Part shown: positions 46,484-53,261 of the stretch, one piece after another
Position numbering within the stretch: position 1 is the stretch's first letter
How the letters are laid out: every line of letters begins with the position of its first letter
Assembly (NCBI GenBank): GCA_017443945.1
Contig: JAFSXS010000019.1
Span: forward strand, 1 to 53,261
DNA: 53,261 nucleotides
DNA from: Synergistaceae bacterium
GTDB lineage: Bacteria; Synergistota; Synergistia; Synergistales; Aminobacteriaceae
Direction: 5' to 3'
Translations under genes and position numbers: made by a program
The notes under the pieces: generated by a model
Told to the model about the DNA's origin: nothing
What the model saw: the letters and a program-made list of their open reading frames with translations, nothing else
The model's database searches: none

Positions 46484-47897
46484 TTATTTGCCTGCCTGTA
46501 AAATTTCAACTACGCAGATTTCACCGTCAGACGCTTTAAATGTTATCTTGCCGCTTCTTGATGGCTTGTAATCAAATTTTGACTGAGTAACTGCTATATG
46601 TGCGGGGCTAGGGATAGTGTATTCGGCGTTATTATCTTTATCCCACTTGTAAGAATAATCTCTGCGTCCCCATTTTGTCCAAATTGTATTTGTGTGGCCT
46701 TCTGTTGCGCGTTTTCCGTCTTGAGGTCTCTGGAAAATCCAAGTCCATCCGGCAGTGTTTGAACCTTATTTACTTGCACATTCATAATCAGTAAAAGTTT
46801 CGCCCGTAGATTTCTTTATTGCATTATTGAGTGTTCTCGGTGCAGCTCTTGACACTGTCCCGACTGGAATACTTGCGGATCTAAACTGCGCTATAGTTAT
46901 AGCCTAAAATAGTATCGTTATAGAGAAATTCAAACACGCCGATTTTGTCAGTGCCGAGTCCTTCATAAATTTTGAATCCTGTAGTCTCTGAAAGGTGTGC
47001 GTATTGCTGTGAGGGGTTTGTCTCGCCTGTAACTTTCACTATATAGTGATAAAGCTATGAACCGGAATAATAGTAAATACCATGCTTGTGTCGCGGTGCC
47101 ATGCTTTATATTTGCGGTTGAACTTGAATAAAGACGATGTGAAATAATATTCTCTCGGCTCAACGTGCATATTTGGCTTGAAAGTGTATGTATATCCCGG
47201 AAAAACAGCACTCGCAGTATCGGCAATTTTTACGCGGCTTGAAGTGTTTGCTATATTCTCATCAGACGGGGCCACGTCAGAATATGCTTTGAGTCCGTTA
47301 AGAGCTTCTGCCCACTCTAAGAAATCTTATTATAATTAATCGAGTTAGGGTCGCTGGAAAGAATGACTCCATCGCCGGAAACGTAAATTATTTCAAAGTC
47401 TCTGCTGTCGAGTTCTGACTCGCTGGTATTAAGCGTTAAAGTTTCATCGCCTGACGTATAAGTAATTGTAATCAGGTCTGCGCTGTCAAATAAATTTACT
47501 CCGATTCTGTCGGGTCATCAGGCAAATAGGGCGGGAGATTCAAATCAAGCGAGGCTGTCAATACGTCAATCATTTCTGCTTGAATGTTGATGAATGCCAA
47601 TACTGCGCCGTCATCAAGTGCTTTGCTGAGTCGTGTTACATAAACGGGGTTATTGTCGAGTTCAGCGTGAAAATCTGCGCCGTTTTCCTGATACCATAAA
47701 AGAATATCGCCTTTTTTCGCTCTCACTGATGAGTCTTTTACGAAATTTACAAGATTAAAAACGTCCTCGCTTTCAGGTATTGTATCGGGAAGACCTGCAC
47801 TACCTCCGCAGCCTCCTGTTGTGATAGCTGCAAAAGTTAATAACGCAACAACGAGCACTAGCAGCCCGAAATATTTATTAAATTTTTCATGATTCAT
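46484..47897 (-). pseudogene. Decayed paralogue of the BACON lipoprotein
   Basis: Starts (47897) with a lipoprotein signal (LTFAAITTGGCGG) and runs 133 residues to a stop at 47496, then continues in scrambled frames with recognisable pieces: VSGDGVILSSDPNSI, TASAVFPGYTYTFKPNM, VKVTGETNPSQQYAHLSETTGFKIYEGLGTD, and the C-terminal end ITFKASDGEICVVEILQAGK, which matches the LRVTQAGK end of the gene at 40453. Several frameshifts and stops. A relic of a lipoprotein family member. Confidence 0.72.
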
Positions 47898-48115
47898 TTG
47901 CGGCTTTATTTAATTTATAACGAGTGGAGGTTTTGACAGGTAAGCTGATATTAATAAATAATTATGCCTCGTCCGAAGTCCGATTCTATTGTGCATGATT
48001 AACTCCTTTTGTCAAGGTGTGAACGATTGATTTTCCTGCACTCAACATAATTTTTTACGTTATCGCTAGAATCCTTTCATTAAATTATGTATGCAATTAT
48101 ACACGAAAAAGTTTG
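47898..48115. other. Short intergenic stretch before R1 copy f
   Basis: Nothing recognised beyond AT-rich sequence. It lies between the pseudogene start and repeat R1 f. No promoter was assigned. Confidence 0.4.
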
Positions 48116-48215
48116 TAAAAGTCTTTCGGAAACGTGCATTTATAATTACGGGTGAGAAAAAGGCCTAGCAAAAACGCTATAAAAAACGTGTCGCACACAT
48201 ACCACAAATTTGCGG
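48116..48215 (+). repeat. Dispersed repeat R1, copy f
   Basis: TTTCGGAAACGTGCATTTAT, AATTACGGGTGAGAAAAAGG, then an extra 20-odd bases, then GTCGCACACATACCACAAAT. Directly followed by the transposase remnant, as with copy d. Confidence 0.75.
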
Positions 48216-48714
48216 TTATATGCTTTCTGATACACTGATAACCTTTATCTGCTATTACACATGTATGTTCTGATAATGGTAGTTTGCTTGCTTAAATAAT
48301 TACGACCCCCGCTAAAATTTCCCCTATAATATTACTTTGCCGCTGTAGTATTCGGATGCCATCTTTTTAGCTGCTAGCGTCGATTACTACAATATTAGGT
48401 TCATCTTATTTCAATTTTTGTTTATCATGGAGCTTAAATTCTTCACATGAGCACAAAGTTTTTTTCACAAGTTTTATTATCTCATATGTTGTACTTAAGT
48501 ACGATAATTGCGATAATAAGCTAAGAAGATACACAAACGATGGCGGACGTCCTCCACTTTTATGGCTTTCTATAAGTTGTTGATCTAATTTATCAAGCAT
48601 GACAAAAAATGTATTACGCTTAACACCGAAAATCCTTTGAAATTTTTCATCTGTAATTTTTCTATTTGCTCTATTCTCTTTATAAATGTATAATACATGA
48701 TCTCGAAAAAGTTT
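48215..48714 (-). pseudogene. Degenerate IS5-family transposase, copy B
   Basis: The 104-residue open part reads MYKLFRDHVLYIYKENRANR... KSGGRPPSFVYLLSLLSQL, the usual helix-turn-helix start of a DDE transposase of the IS5/Tnp_4 kind; further on, out of frame, come VVIDAS, YYSGKV and ADKGYQCI, cognates of VVDATE, YYSGKKKRHT and ADKGYQGI. Stop codons and lost C-terminus make it dead. It ends next to the acyltransferase fragment. Confidence 0.65.
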
Positions 48715-49097
48715 ATACAAAAATTTTTTGCGGAGTAATATTTATATGGCTTGCTGGTATATTATTTGCGAACGGAATCGATTTAGGCCGATTGAGTCCA
48801 TTACGCACGGTTATAGCTGTTTGCATGAGTCTAGGACTATTTATAATTTCACGCGCTGAAGATTGATAATAAATTTCTAGTTTTATGCGGAGTAAATATA
48901 CATAATTCATAATTTTATCGCTGCACCGTTAAGAATAATTTGCAGGCTTAGGGATTAATACACCGATTTTGATGCTAATATTTTGCTTTGTTATTGCCGT
49001 ATTAATTCCGTTATTGGTCGTGAAATTGTACAAGAGATATAAATTTTTGCGCTGGATTGAGTACATATTTTATCCGTGAAAATTTTTCGCGAAATAA
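48715..49097 (+). pseudogene. Truncated copy of acyltransferase 3' end
   Basis: Aligns with 49776-50173 of the intact acyltransferase, with over 90% identity by eye and small deletions, including loss of part of the VNSMVIYT segment. It has no start and no ribosome binding site. Ends with the same GCG AAA TAA. The 5' edge falls exactly at the transposase remnant. Looks like a segmental duplication or recombination scar. Confidence 0.85.
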
Positions 49098-49113
49098 AGT
49101 AATAATTTATGGA

Positions 49114-49119
49114 TATAAT
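49114..49119 (+). promoter_or_regulatory. -10-like TATAAT upstream of acyltransferase
   Basis: GATATAATA, about 30 bases before the GGAGGG ribosome binding site at 49145-49150. A second, overlapping possibility is TTGACA (49152-49157), 16 bases, CATAAT (49174-49179), whose transcript would start inside the GGTCTCA repeats. Confidence 0.35.
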
Positions 49120-49177
49120 ACAATGCAGAAAAAATTTTTTTGCTGGAGGGCTTGACAAATGATTTTAATGCGCCATA

Positions 49178-50173
49178 ATGGTCTCAGGTCTCAGGTCTCA
49201 GGTCTCAGGTCTCAGGGATATTTATGTCGATTCACTTAGGGGACTGGCAGTAATATTTGTTGTATTAGGTCATGCTTTAGGATGGTTCAACGAAATAAAA
49301 TTTACACGCATAATAAGCAGCTTAGTATATAGTTTTCATGTTCCGTTATTATTCATGATAGCCGGTTATGTATCAGGGATAAGCCGTAAGAAATTAAATT
49401 TTCGTGATTATGTCATAAAAAATTTTATAGATTTATATATTCCGTGTATGTTTTTCTCGTATCTTCAATTTGCCTGCAATAAATTTGTATTTGCCTCGTT
49501 TAATCCTGCCGGTTTCAGAGTCCCTGATTATCACGAATTATATACGATACCGTTTATAGGCTTCAAAAATTACTGGTTTCTATGTACATTATTTTTTGTG
49601 AAGGTGCTGGATAAAATTTTCAGCTTCAACGAGAAAATAAATTATGTCTTATGGCTGATAATAAGTGCTGTAATAATAAATTTTCGCGGGATAGTGCCTG
49701 AATTTCTCACACAATTTTATTACGGATTATATTTTTGTGCGGGGAAAATTTTAGAGCGTTCAAGATTTATAATTCATACAAAAATTTTTTACGGGGTAAT
49801 ATTTATATTGCTTGCCAGTATATTATTTGCGGACGGAATCGATTTAGGCCGATTGAGTCCATTACGCACGGTTATAGCTGTTTGCATGAGTCTAGGACTA
49901 TTTATAATATTTCATGCGCTGAAGATTGATAATAAATTTCTAGTTTTATGCGGAGTAAACAGCATGGTCATATACACAATTCATAATTTTATCGCTGCAC
50001 CGTTAAGAATAATTTGCAGGCTTTCAGGGATTAATACACCGATTTTGATGCTGATATTCTGCTTTGCTATGGCCGTATTGATTCCGTTATTCATCGTGAA
50101 ATTATACAAGAAATATAAATTTTTGCGCTGGATTGAGTATATATTTTATCCGGGAAAACTTTTCGCGAAATAA
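49178..50173 (+). CDS. Acyltransferase 3 family protein (probable O-acetyltransferase)
   Basis: 331 residues, about ten membrane segments, the acyltransferase 3 (OafA/NodX-like) family that transfers acetyl groups to surface sugars. It begins, after the repeats, with DIYVDSLRGLAVIFVVLGHALGWF (the RxxAxxxVxxxH region with its catalytic His) and VPLLFMIAGY. The reading frame shown starts at ATG 49178, but the good ribosome binding site (GGAGGG at 49145) serves ATG 49159, which in the present five-repeat state is out of frame and hits TAG at 49237. Four or seven repeats would put 49159 in frame. A truncated copy lies just upstream. Confidence 0.85.
   Translation: MVSGLRSQVSGLRDIYVDSLRGLAVIFVVLGHALGWFNEIKFTRIISSLVYSFHVPLLFMIAGYVSGISRKKLNFRDYVIKNFIDLYIPCMFFSYLQFACNKFVFASFNPAGFRVPDYHELYTIPFIGFKNYWFLCTLFFVKVLDKIFSFNEKINYVLWLIISAVIINFRGIVPEFLTQFYYGLYFCAGKILERSRFIIHTKIFYGVIFILLASILFADGIDLGRLSPLRTVIAVCMSLGLFIIFHALKIDNKFLVLCGVNSMVIYTIHNFIAAPLRIICRLSGINTPILMLIFCFAMAVLIPLFIVKLYKKYKFLRWIEYIFYPGKLFAK
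49180..49214 (+). repeat. GGTCTCA x5 heptanucleotide tandem repeat
   Basis: Five perfect copies of GGTCTCA immediately after the ATG at 49178. Because seven is not a multiple of three, gain or loss of a unit shifts the reading frame of the acyltransferase; see findings. Confidence 0.95.
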
Positions 50174-50180
50174 AGTAAAT

Positions 50181-50219
50181 CCCCTGCCGTTATTGCATGA
50201 CAGGGGAGAAAATTTTTTT
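50181..50219. terminator. Bidirectional terminator between acyltransferase and flgJ
   Basis: CCCCTG (50181-50186) pairs with CAGGGG (50201-50206), flanked by T-rich sequence (ATTTTTTTA on the plus-strand side). The two genes converge here. Confidence 0.7.
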
Positions 50220-50592
50220 ACGCCTGAACATTTAATCTCGACGCGTTGTCATCTGCTTCACGTCTTGCGCGTGCTTCCTGATCTGCTGCAACTTTAGTTA
50301 TCATGCTGTCATATAACATTTTCCAGAGTCCTGCACCATCAGAACGTGCAACTAAATCATCTGTCGCCATTTCTAGCGATAACTCCTCCATTTGCTTCCA
50401 TGGCCGGCCCTGATCTGAACCGCTGATAGATCTTGCTGACTTCTGCATATCCTTCCAAAGTTTAGCCCATAAAAGCGACTCGAACTGTTGACAGGTTTCC
50501 TTTAATTTTTTTGCCTCGGCGGTCTTGTGAACTTCAGGATTAACGTTATTATCTACAACTCTTACCGGACTCGTATAAATCAAAATTTTCAC
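50218..50592 (-). CDS. flgJ: Flagellar rod-binding protein FlgJ (N-terminal domain only)
   Basis: 124 residues: a rod-binding domain as in FlgJ (LKETCQQFESLLWAKLWKDMQKSARSISGSDQG), without the peptidoglycan-hydrolase domain that proteobacterial FlgJ carries. The missing hydrolase is typical outside Gammaproteobacteria and would be supplied separately. Cytoplasmic-to-periplasmic rod assembly scaffold. It sits 8 bases after flgI, the last gene of the flgA-flgH-flgI-flgJ run here. Confidence 0.85.
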   Translation of the reverse strand: MKILIYTSPVRVVDNNVNPEVHKTAEAKKLKETCQQFESLLWAKLWKDMQKSARSISGSDQGRPWKQMEELSLEMATDDLVARSDGAGLWKMLYDSMITKVAADQEARARREADDNASRLNVQA

Positions 50593-50600
50593 GCCCTTTT

Positions 50601-51725
50601 TTACATCGTAACTAATTCGCCATGAAGAGCTCCGGCCTTGTCGATTGCCTGCAAAATCGAAATAATATCGCGCGGAGTAGCTCCCAATGAATTTAAGACT
50701 CTCACCATATCGCGCACTGTAGTTGTAGCGGGCATTGCTATCATGCTTGTACCCTGTTCATCGGCTGTTATATCTGTACGCATTGTAACAATCGGAGGCG
50801 CAAGAGGGTTATCAGGCTGAATTACATTTGCGGTGTCAGCTACTTCAACCGTTAAATTTCCGTGAGCGACTCCGACTGCGCTGATTCTGACATTGCCGCC
50901 CATTACAACTGTTCCGGTTCTCTCATTGACTGCGACTTTTGCGGGAGTATCGGGTTCAATTTCAAGAGTTCCCATGTTCGCGAGAAAAGCCGAGGGAGCC
51001 TGCACATATTGACCGGGCAAATTTACTTCGACTCTAGCTGCGTCGACTGCAAAAGCTACAACGCCATAGACTCTATTAATTGCGTCTGCGATTCTCTGCG
51101 CTGTCGTGAAATCAGGTTCACGCAACAATAAAGCAACTTGGCCGCCGGTTGTGAAATCTGACGGGACTTCACGCTCAACAATTGCGCCGTTATGGACTCT
51201 TCCTGCTGTAGGGACATTTTGAGTCCTTGATGCTGCTGCACCCTGAGCACTTCCTCCGCCGACCATGACAGGGCCTTGTGCAACTGCGTAAACTTGTCCG
51301 TCTGCTGCTCTTAACGGTGCTTGAATGAGCATTCCTCCCTGAAGGCTTGAAGCGTTACCCATTGTATTAACGTTCACGTCAATATTTTGTCCGGGTCTTG
51401 CATAAGGAGGAAGAGTCGCCGTTACTGCAACAACCGCAATATTTCGAGTCCTTACTGAGCGTGCGTCGAGTGTAACTCCGAAATTTCGCATTAAATTACG
51501 CATCATTTGTATAGCCATTTGTGAATTATCGCCGGTGCCGTTCAAGCCTGTAACGAGTCCGATTCCTGTTAACTGGTTTCCGCGTGCGCCTTCTACTTCT
51601 GTAATATCTTTGATTCTGACATTAGGATTTACGCGCGAAAAGTCCATATCCTGCAAATTAACGGCAGCAAATGAACTCGACGATAACGCAATTATAAGCG
51701 CGATTGAAATTATAAATTTTTTCAT
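50601..51725 (-). CDS. flgI: Flagellar P-ring protein FlgI
   Basis: 374 residues with signal peptide (MKKFIISIALIIALSSSSFAA) and the strongly conserved family body: VRIKDITEVEGARGNQLTGIGLVTGLNGTGDN, QGPVMVGG, AQRIADAINRVYG, ILQAIDKAGALHGELVTM. It forms the peptidoglycan-level ring of the basal body. Begins 4 bases after flgH and ends 8 bases before flgJ, in one operon. Confidence 0.97.
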   Translation of the reverse strand: MKKFIISIALIIALSSSSFAAVNLQDMDFSRVNPNVRIKDITEVEGARGNQLTGIGLVTGLNGTGDNSQMAIQMMRNLMRNFGVTLDARSVRTRNIAVVAVTATLPPYARPGQNIDVNVNTMGNASSLQGGMLIQAPLRAADGQVYAVAQGPVMVGGGSAQGAAASRTQNVPTAGRVHNGAIVEREVPSDFTTGGQVALLLREPDFTTAQRIADAINRVYGVVAFAVDAARVEVNLPGQYVQAPSAFLANMGTLEIEPDTPAKVAVNERTGTVVMGGNVRISAVGVAHGNLTVEVADTANVIQPDNPLAPPIVTMRTDITADEQGTSMIAMPATTTVRDMVRVLNSLGATPRDIISILQAIDKAGALHGELVTM

Positions 51726-51729
51726 GACT

Positions 51730-52299
51730 CTAGAATATAGTTAATAAAATTTGTGAGATAATGCCGGGCTTCTGAGTGCGAGACATTATGCCCCTGCCTT
51801 TTACGGCGATTTCTGCATTTGCTACTAACTGGCTGCTGATTTGATTCTCTGATGTAACGTCTTGAGGTCTTATCACGCCGGTTAATTGGAACTGTAAAAT
51901 TTCTTCACTCGTTCTAATATCGCGCGTACCTTCGATTACGAGATTCCCATTTGGCAAGACTTCAGTTACTAGACATGCAAGAGTCGCCGTTGCGTGGTGC
52001 TTGCGTTCAATGCTGCCGTCTCCTGTTGTTGCACTTGAAGTATCGAGAGCGAGACTCCTGATGAATCGCAAAATCCCTGTTCCATCACTTACAGAATGAC
52101 TTGATGTTTTGCTAACGTCTGTTGTTGCCTCGTCTTTAGCGTCTGTTCGTTCGTTGACAATTACTGTTATTACGTCGCCTACTTTTCCCGGCCTTGCGTC
52201 TGCGAACCAATTTCTATTATCGTTCCAGAGTGAAGCCGCGTCTGCATTTGCTGCGAAGAGAAGAATAAATATTGCTGATAAAAATTTTTTCTGACTCAC
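51730..52299 (-). CDS. flgH: Flagellar L-ring protein FlgH
   Basis: 189 residues: signal peptide (MSQKKFLSAIFILLFAANADA), then SLWNDNRNWFADARPGKVGDVITVIVNERTDAKDEATTDVSKTSS, the FlgH core, and ITGxIRPQDVTSENQISSQLVANAEIAVKGRG. It forms the outer-membrane ring. Unlike typical FlgH there is no lipobox cysteine after the signal peptide, so the outer-membrane anchor is unclear. Three bases after flgA. Confidence 0.95.
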   Translation of the reverse strand: MSQKKFLSAIFILLFAANADAASLWNDNRNWFADARPGKVGDVITVIVNERTDAKDEATTDVSKTSSHSVSDGTGILRFIRSLALDTSSATTGDGSIERKHHATATLACLVTEVLPNGNLVIEGTRDIRTSEEILQFQLTGVIRPQDVTSENQISSQLVANAEIAVKGRGIMSRTQKPGIISQILLTIF

Positions 52300-52302
52300 T
52301 TG

Positions 52303-53247
52303 TTATAGCACCTCAATTTCTACGAGATTTTCATTTACTATTTTTGCGCGGAGAATAATTTTTTTGTTGTCCGCACGTCTTACCCTGACAACGTCGCCCG
52401 GCCTGCCTTCGTCTAATAATATTCCCTCAGTTGATGCACTAGCCGCGCCTAATCTTGCAACTATTTTAACCCTGCGCCCCTTTGGCACAATGTTAGAATT
52501 CACGAGATTTGCGAGTAAAATTGCTTCTCCCTGCTTGATATTTTTGTTAGCTGCCAGCCCGATAATTTCAGAAGGATTTGACGCATAAGCCCCCGGCCTC
52601 TTTATTGCTATTCTGCGGGAAACTAAATCACCCGCGTTAATCCTGCTGCCCTTCTTGATGTTATGAGACGCCGCTAAAATATTTTGATACCATGTCAAGC
52701 GAACGGGAAAAGATTTTATTCTGCCGGTGTTGTCTCGGAACTGCAAATTTACAGATTGAGTGCCGGGGATAATGCTTGAAGGTTCAATAATTTGCCCGTC
52801 GGGAACTGCTGAATTTGCCGAGACTTCTACATCGCCGTTCCATGATGACAAAGATTTTATCACAGGAATTAGACTCGATGCCGGTTTAAGTGCTGGACTC
52901 TCCGTAAAATTTCCTTCGTAGGCGGGACGCTCTATTTGACATGTTGACGGCATGTATAACTCGATTCTTGCGTCGCTGGCTGAACTTTCACTAATTGCGC
53001 GTAAGACTTCATTGCGGGATAAAATATTTCCGTCAGAGTTTAGGGTCAAATCCGATAAAATTTTTCGTGTGTTACGATTTCCGCCTGTAATTTTTGCGAC
53101 ACTTCCGAGCTTGAAAGAATTTCCCGCACTGTAAAATTTCGCTGGGATCTCGATTCTAATAGTTTGTGCTGCATGAGCTTGACTCACCGCAAAAAAAACG
53201 AGGAGCGCAATAATCATACACTCCCCTAATAAAAATTTTTTGTTCAT
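52303..53247 (-). CDS. flgA: Flagellar P-ring assembly chaperone FlgA
   Basis: 314 residues: signal peptide (IIALLVFFAVSQAHAA), an N-terminal domain of about 140 residues, then the C-terminal SAF/FlgA domain (ILAASHNIKKGSRINAGDLVSRRIAIKRPGAYASNPSEIIGLAANKNIKQGEAILLANLV ... VKIVARLG ... LDEGRPGDVVRVRRADNKKIILRAKIVNENLVEIEVL). Periplasmic chaperone for FlgI. The gene is complete within the window and the last before its edge; the gene beyond is outside. Confidence 0.93.
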   Translation of the reverse strand: MNKKFLLGECMIIALLVFFAVSQAHAAQTIRIEIPAKFYSAGNSFKLGSVAKITGGNRNTRKILSDLTLNSDGNILSRNEVLRAISESSASDARIELYMPSTCQIERPAYEGNFTESPALKPASSLIPVIKSLSSWNGDVEVSANSAVPDGQIIEPSSIIPGTQSVNLQFRDNTGRIKSFPVRLTWYQNILAASHNIKKGSRINAGDLVSRRIAIKRPGAYASNPSEIIGLAANKNIKQGEAILLANLVNSNIVPKGRRVKIVARLGAASASTEGILLDEGRPGDVVRVRRADNKKIILRAKIVNENLVEIEVL

Positions 53248-53261
53248 GATTTAACGCTTGA

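Noticed and set aside
46594..47275. Three small minus-strand open reading frames
   Set aside because: They are pieces of the decayed lipoprotein pseudogene in different frames, not separate genes.
49180..49214. Could the GGTCTCA array be a CRISPR or a recombination-site array?
   Set aside because: Units are contiguous 7-mers with no spacers; the pattern fits a coding microsatellite.

Overview
The window looks like chromosome from a diderm, flagellated, AT-rich anaerobe, most likely a gut or rumen member of the Synergistota. This is an inference from gene content, not a database match. Supporting evidence: LPS export genes (lptC, lptD); flagellar P- and L-ring genes (flgA-flgH-flgI-flgJ); a CodY regulator beside HslVU; two TRAP transporter operons; a Ptb-type phosphate acyltransferase; and frequent TTG/GTG starts with strong GGAGG ribosome binding sites. 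The standard genetic code is used.

Layout. 1-2676: a glycosyltransferase and an ABC-F ATPase on the minus strand. 2677-3644: gene-free, repeat-rich. 3645-6628: glycosyltransferase, then thrC-thrB. 6730-8098: an exported protein, a HicAB toxin-antitoxin pair and another small exported protein (minus strand). 8163-8732: siroheme-type dehydrogenase. 9119-18929: a long plus-strand run with a LysM/M23 cell-wall peptidase, pyrG, two exported proteins of unknown function, three periplasmic ankyrin proteins, lptC and lptD. Next come a class IV aminotransferase, a Ptb-like enzyme, and TRAP operon 1 (dctP, a 4-TM protein, dctQ, two ankyrin genes, dctM). After a gap holding a decayed IS5-type transposase comes TRAP operon 2 (dctP-dctQ-dctM), followed by two tandem GH31 glycosidases and a chemoreceptor. 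These last genes together suggest uptake, hydrolysis and sensing of a carbohydrate-linked nutrient.

35443-40452 holds a tail-anchored coiled-coil protein, about 1.6 kb of decayed mobile DNA, a TROVE/DUF2828-like von Willebrand A protein, three tRNA genes (Thr, Tyr, Thr) and a gene-remnant region. 40453-43394 has a BACON-domain lipoprotein gene split by one in-frame stop and carrying an 11-G tract, then a PIN-domain toxin-like pair. 43401-46187 is hslV-hslU-codY. 46484-49097 is a graveyard: a decayed paralogue of the BACON lipoprotein, an IS5-type transposase remnant, and a truncated copy of an acyltransferase gene. The intact acyltransferase (49178-50173) begins with five copies of the heptanucleotide GGTCTCA. 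The window ends with flagellar genes on the minus strand.

The most striking signals are two candidate phase-variation loci, both for envelope or surface functions (GGTCTCA repeats in the acyltransferase; poly-G in the lipoprotein); two secreted ankyrin genes nested in a TRAP operon and three more next to lptC-lptD; and two dispersed intergenic repeat families (here R1 and R2), at least one of which keeps company with IS5-type remnants.
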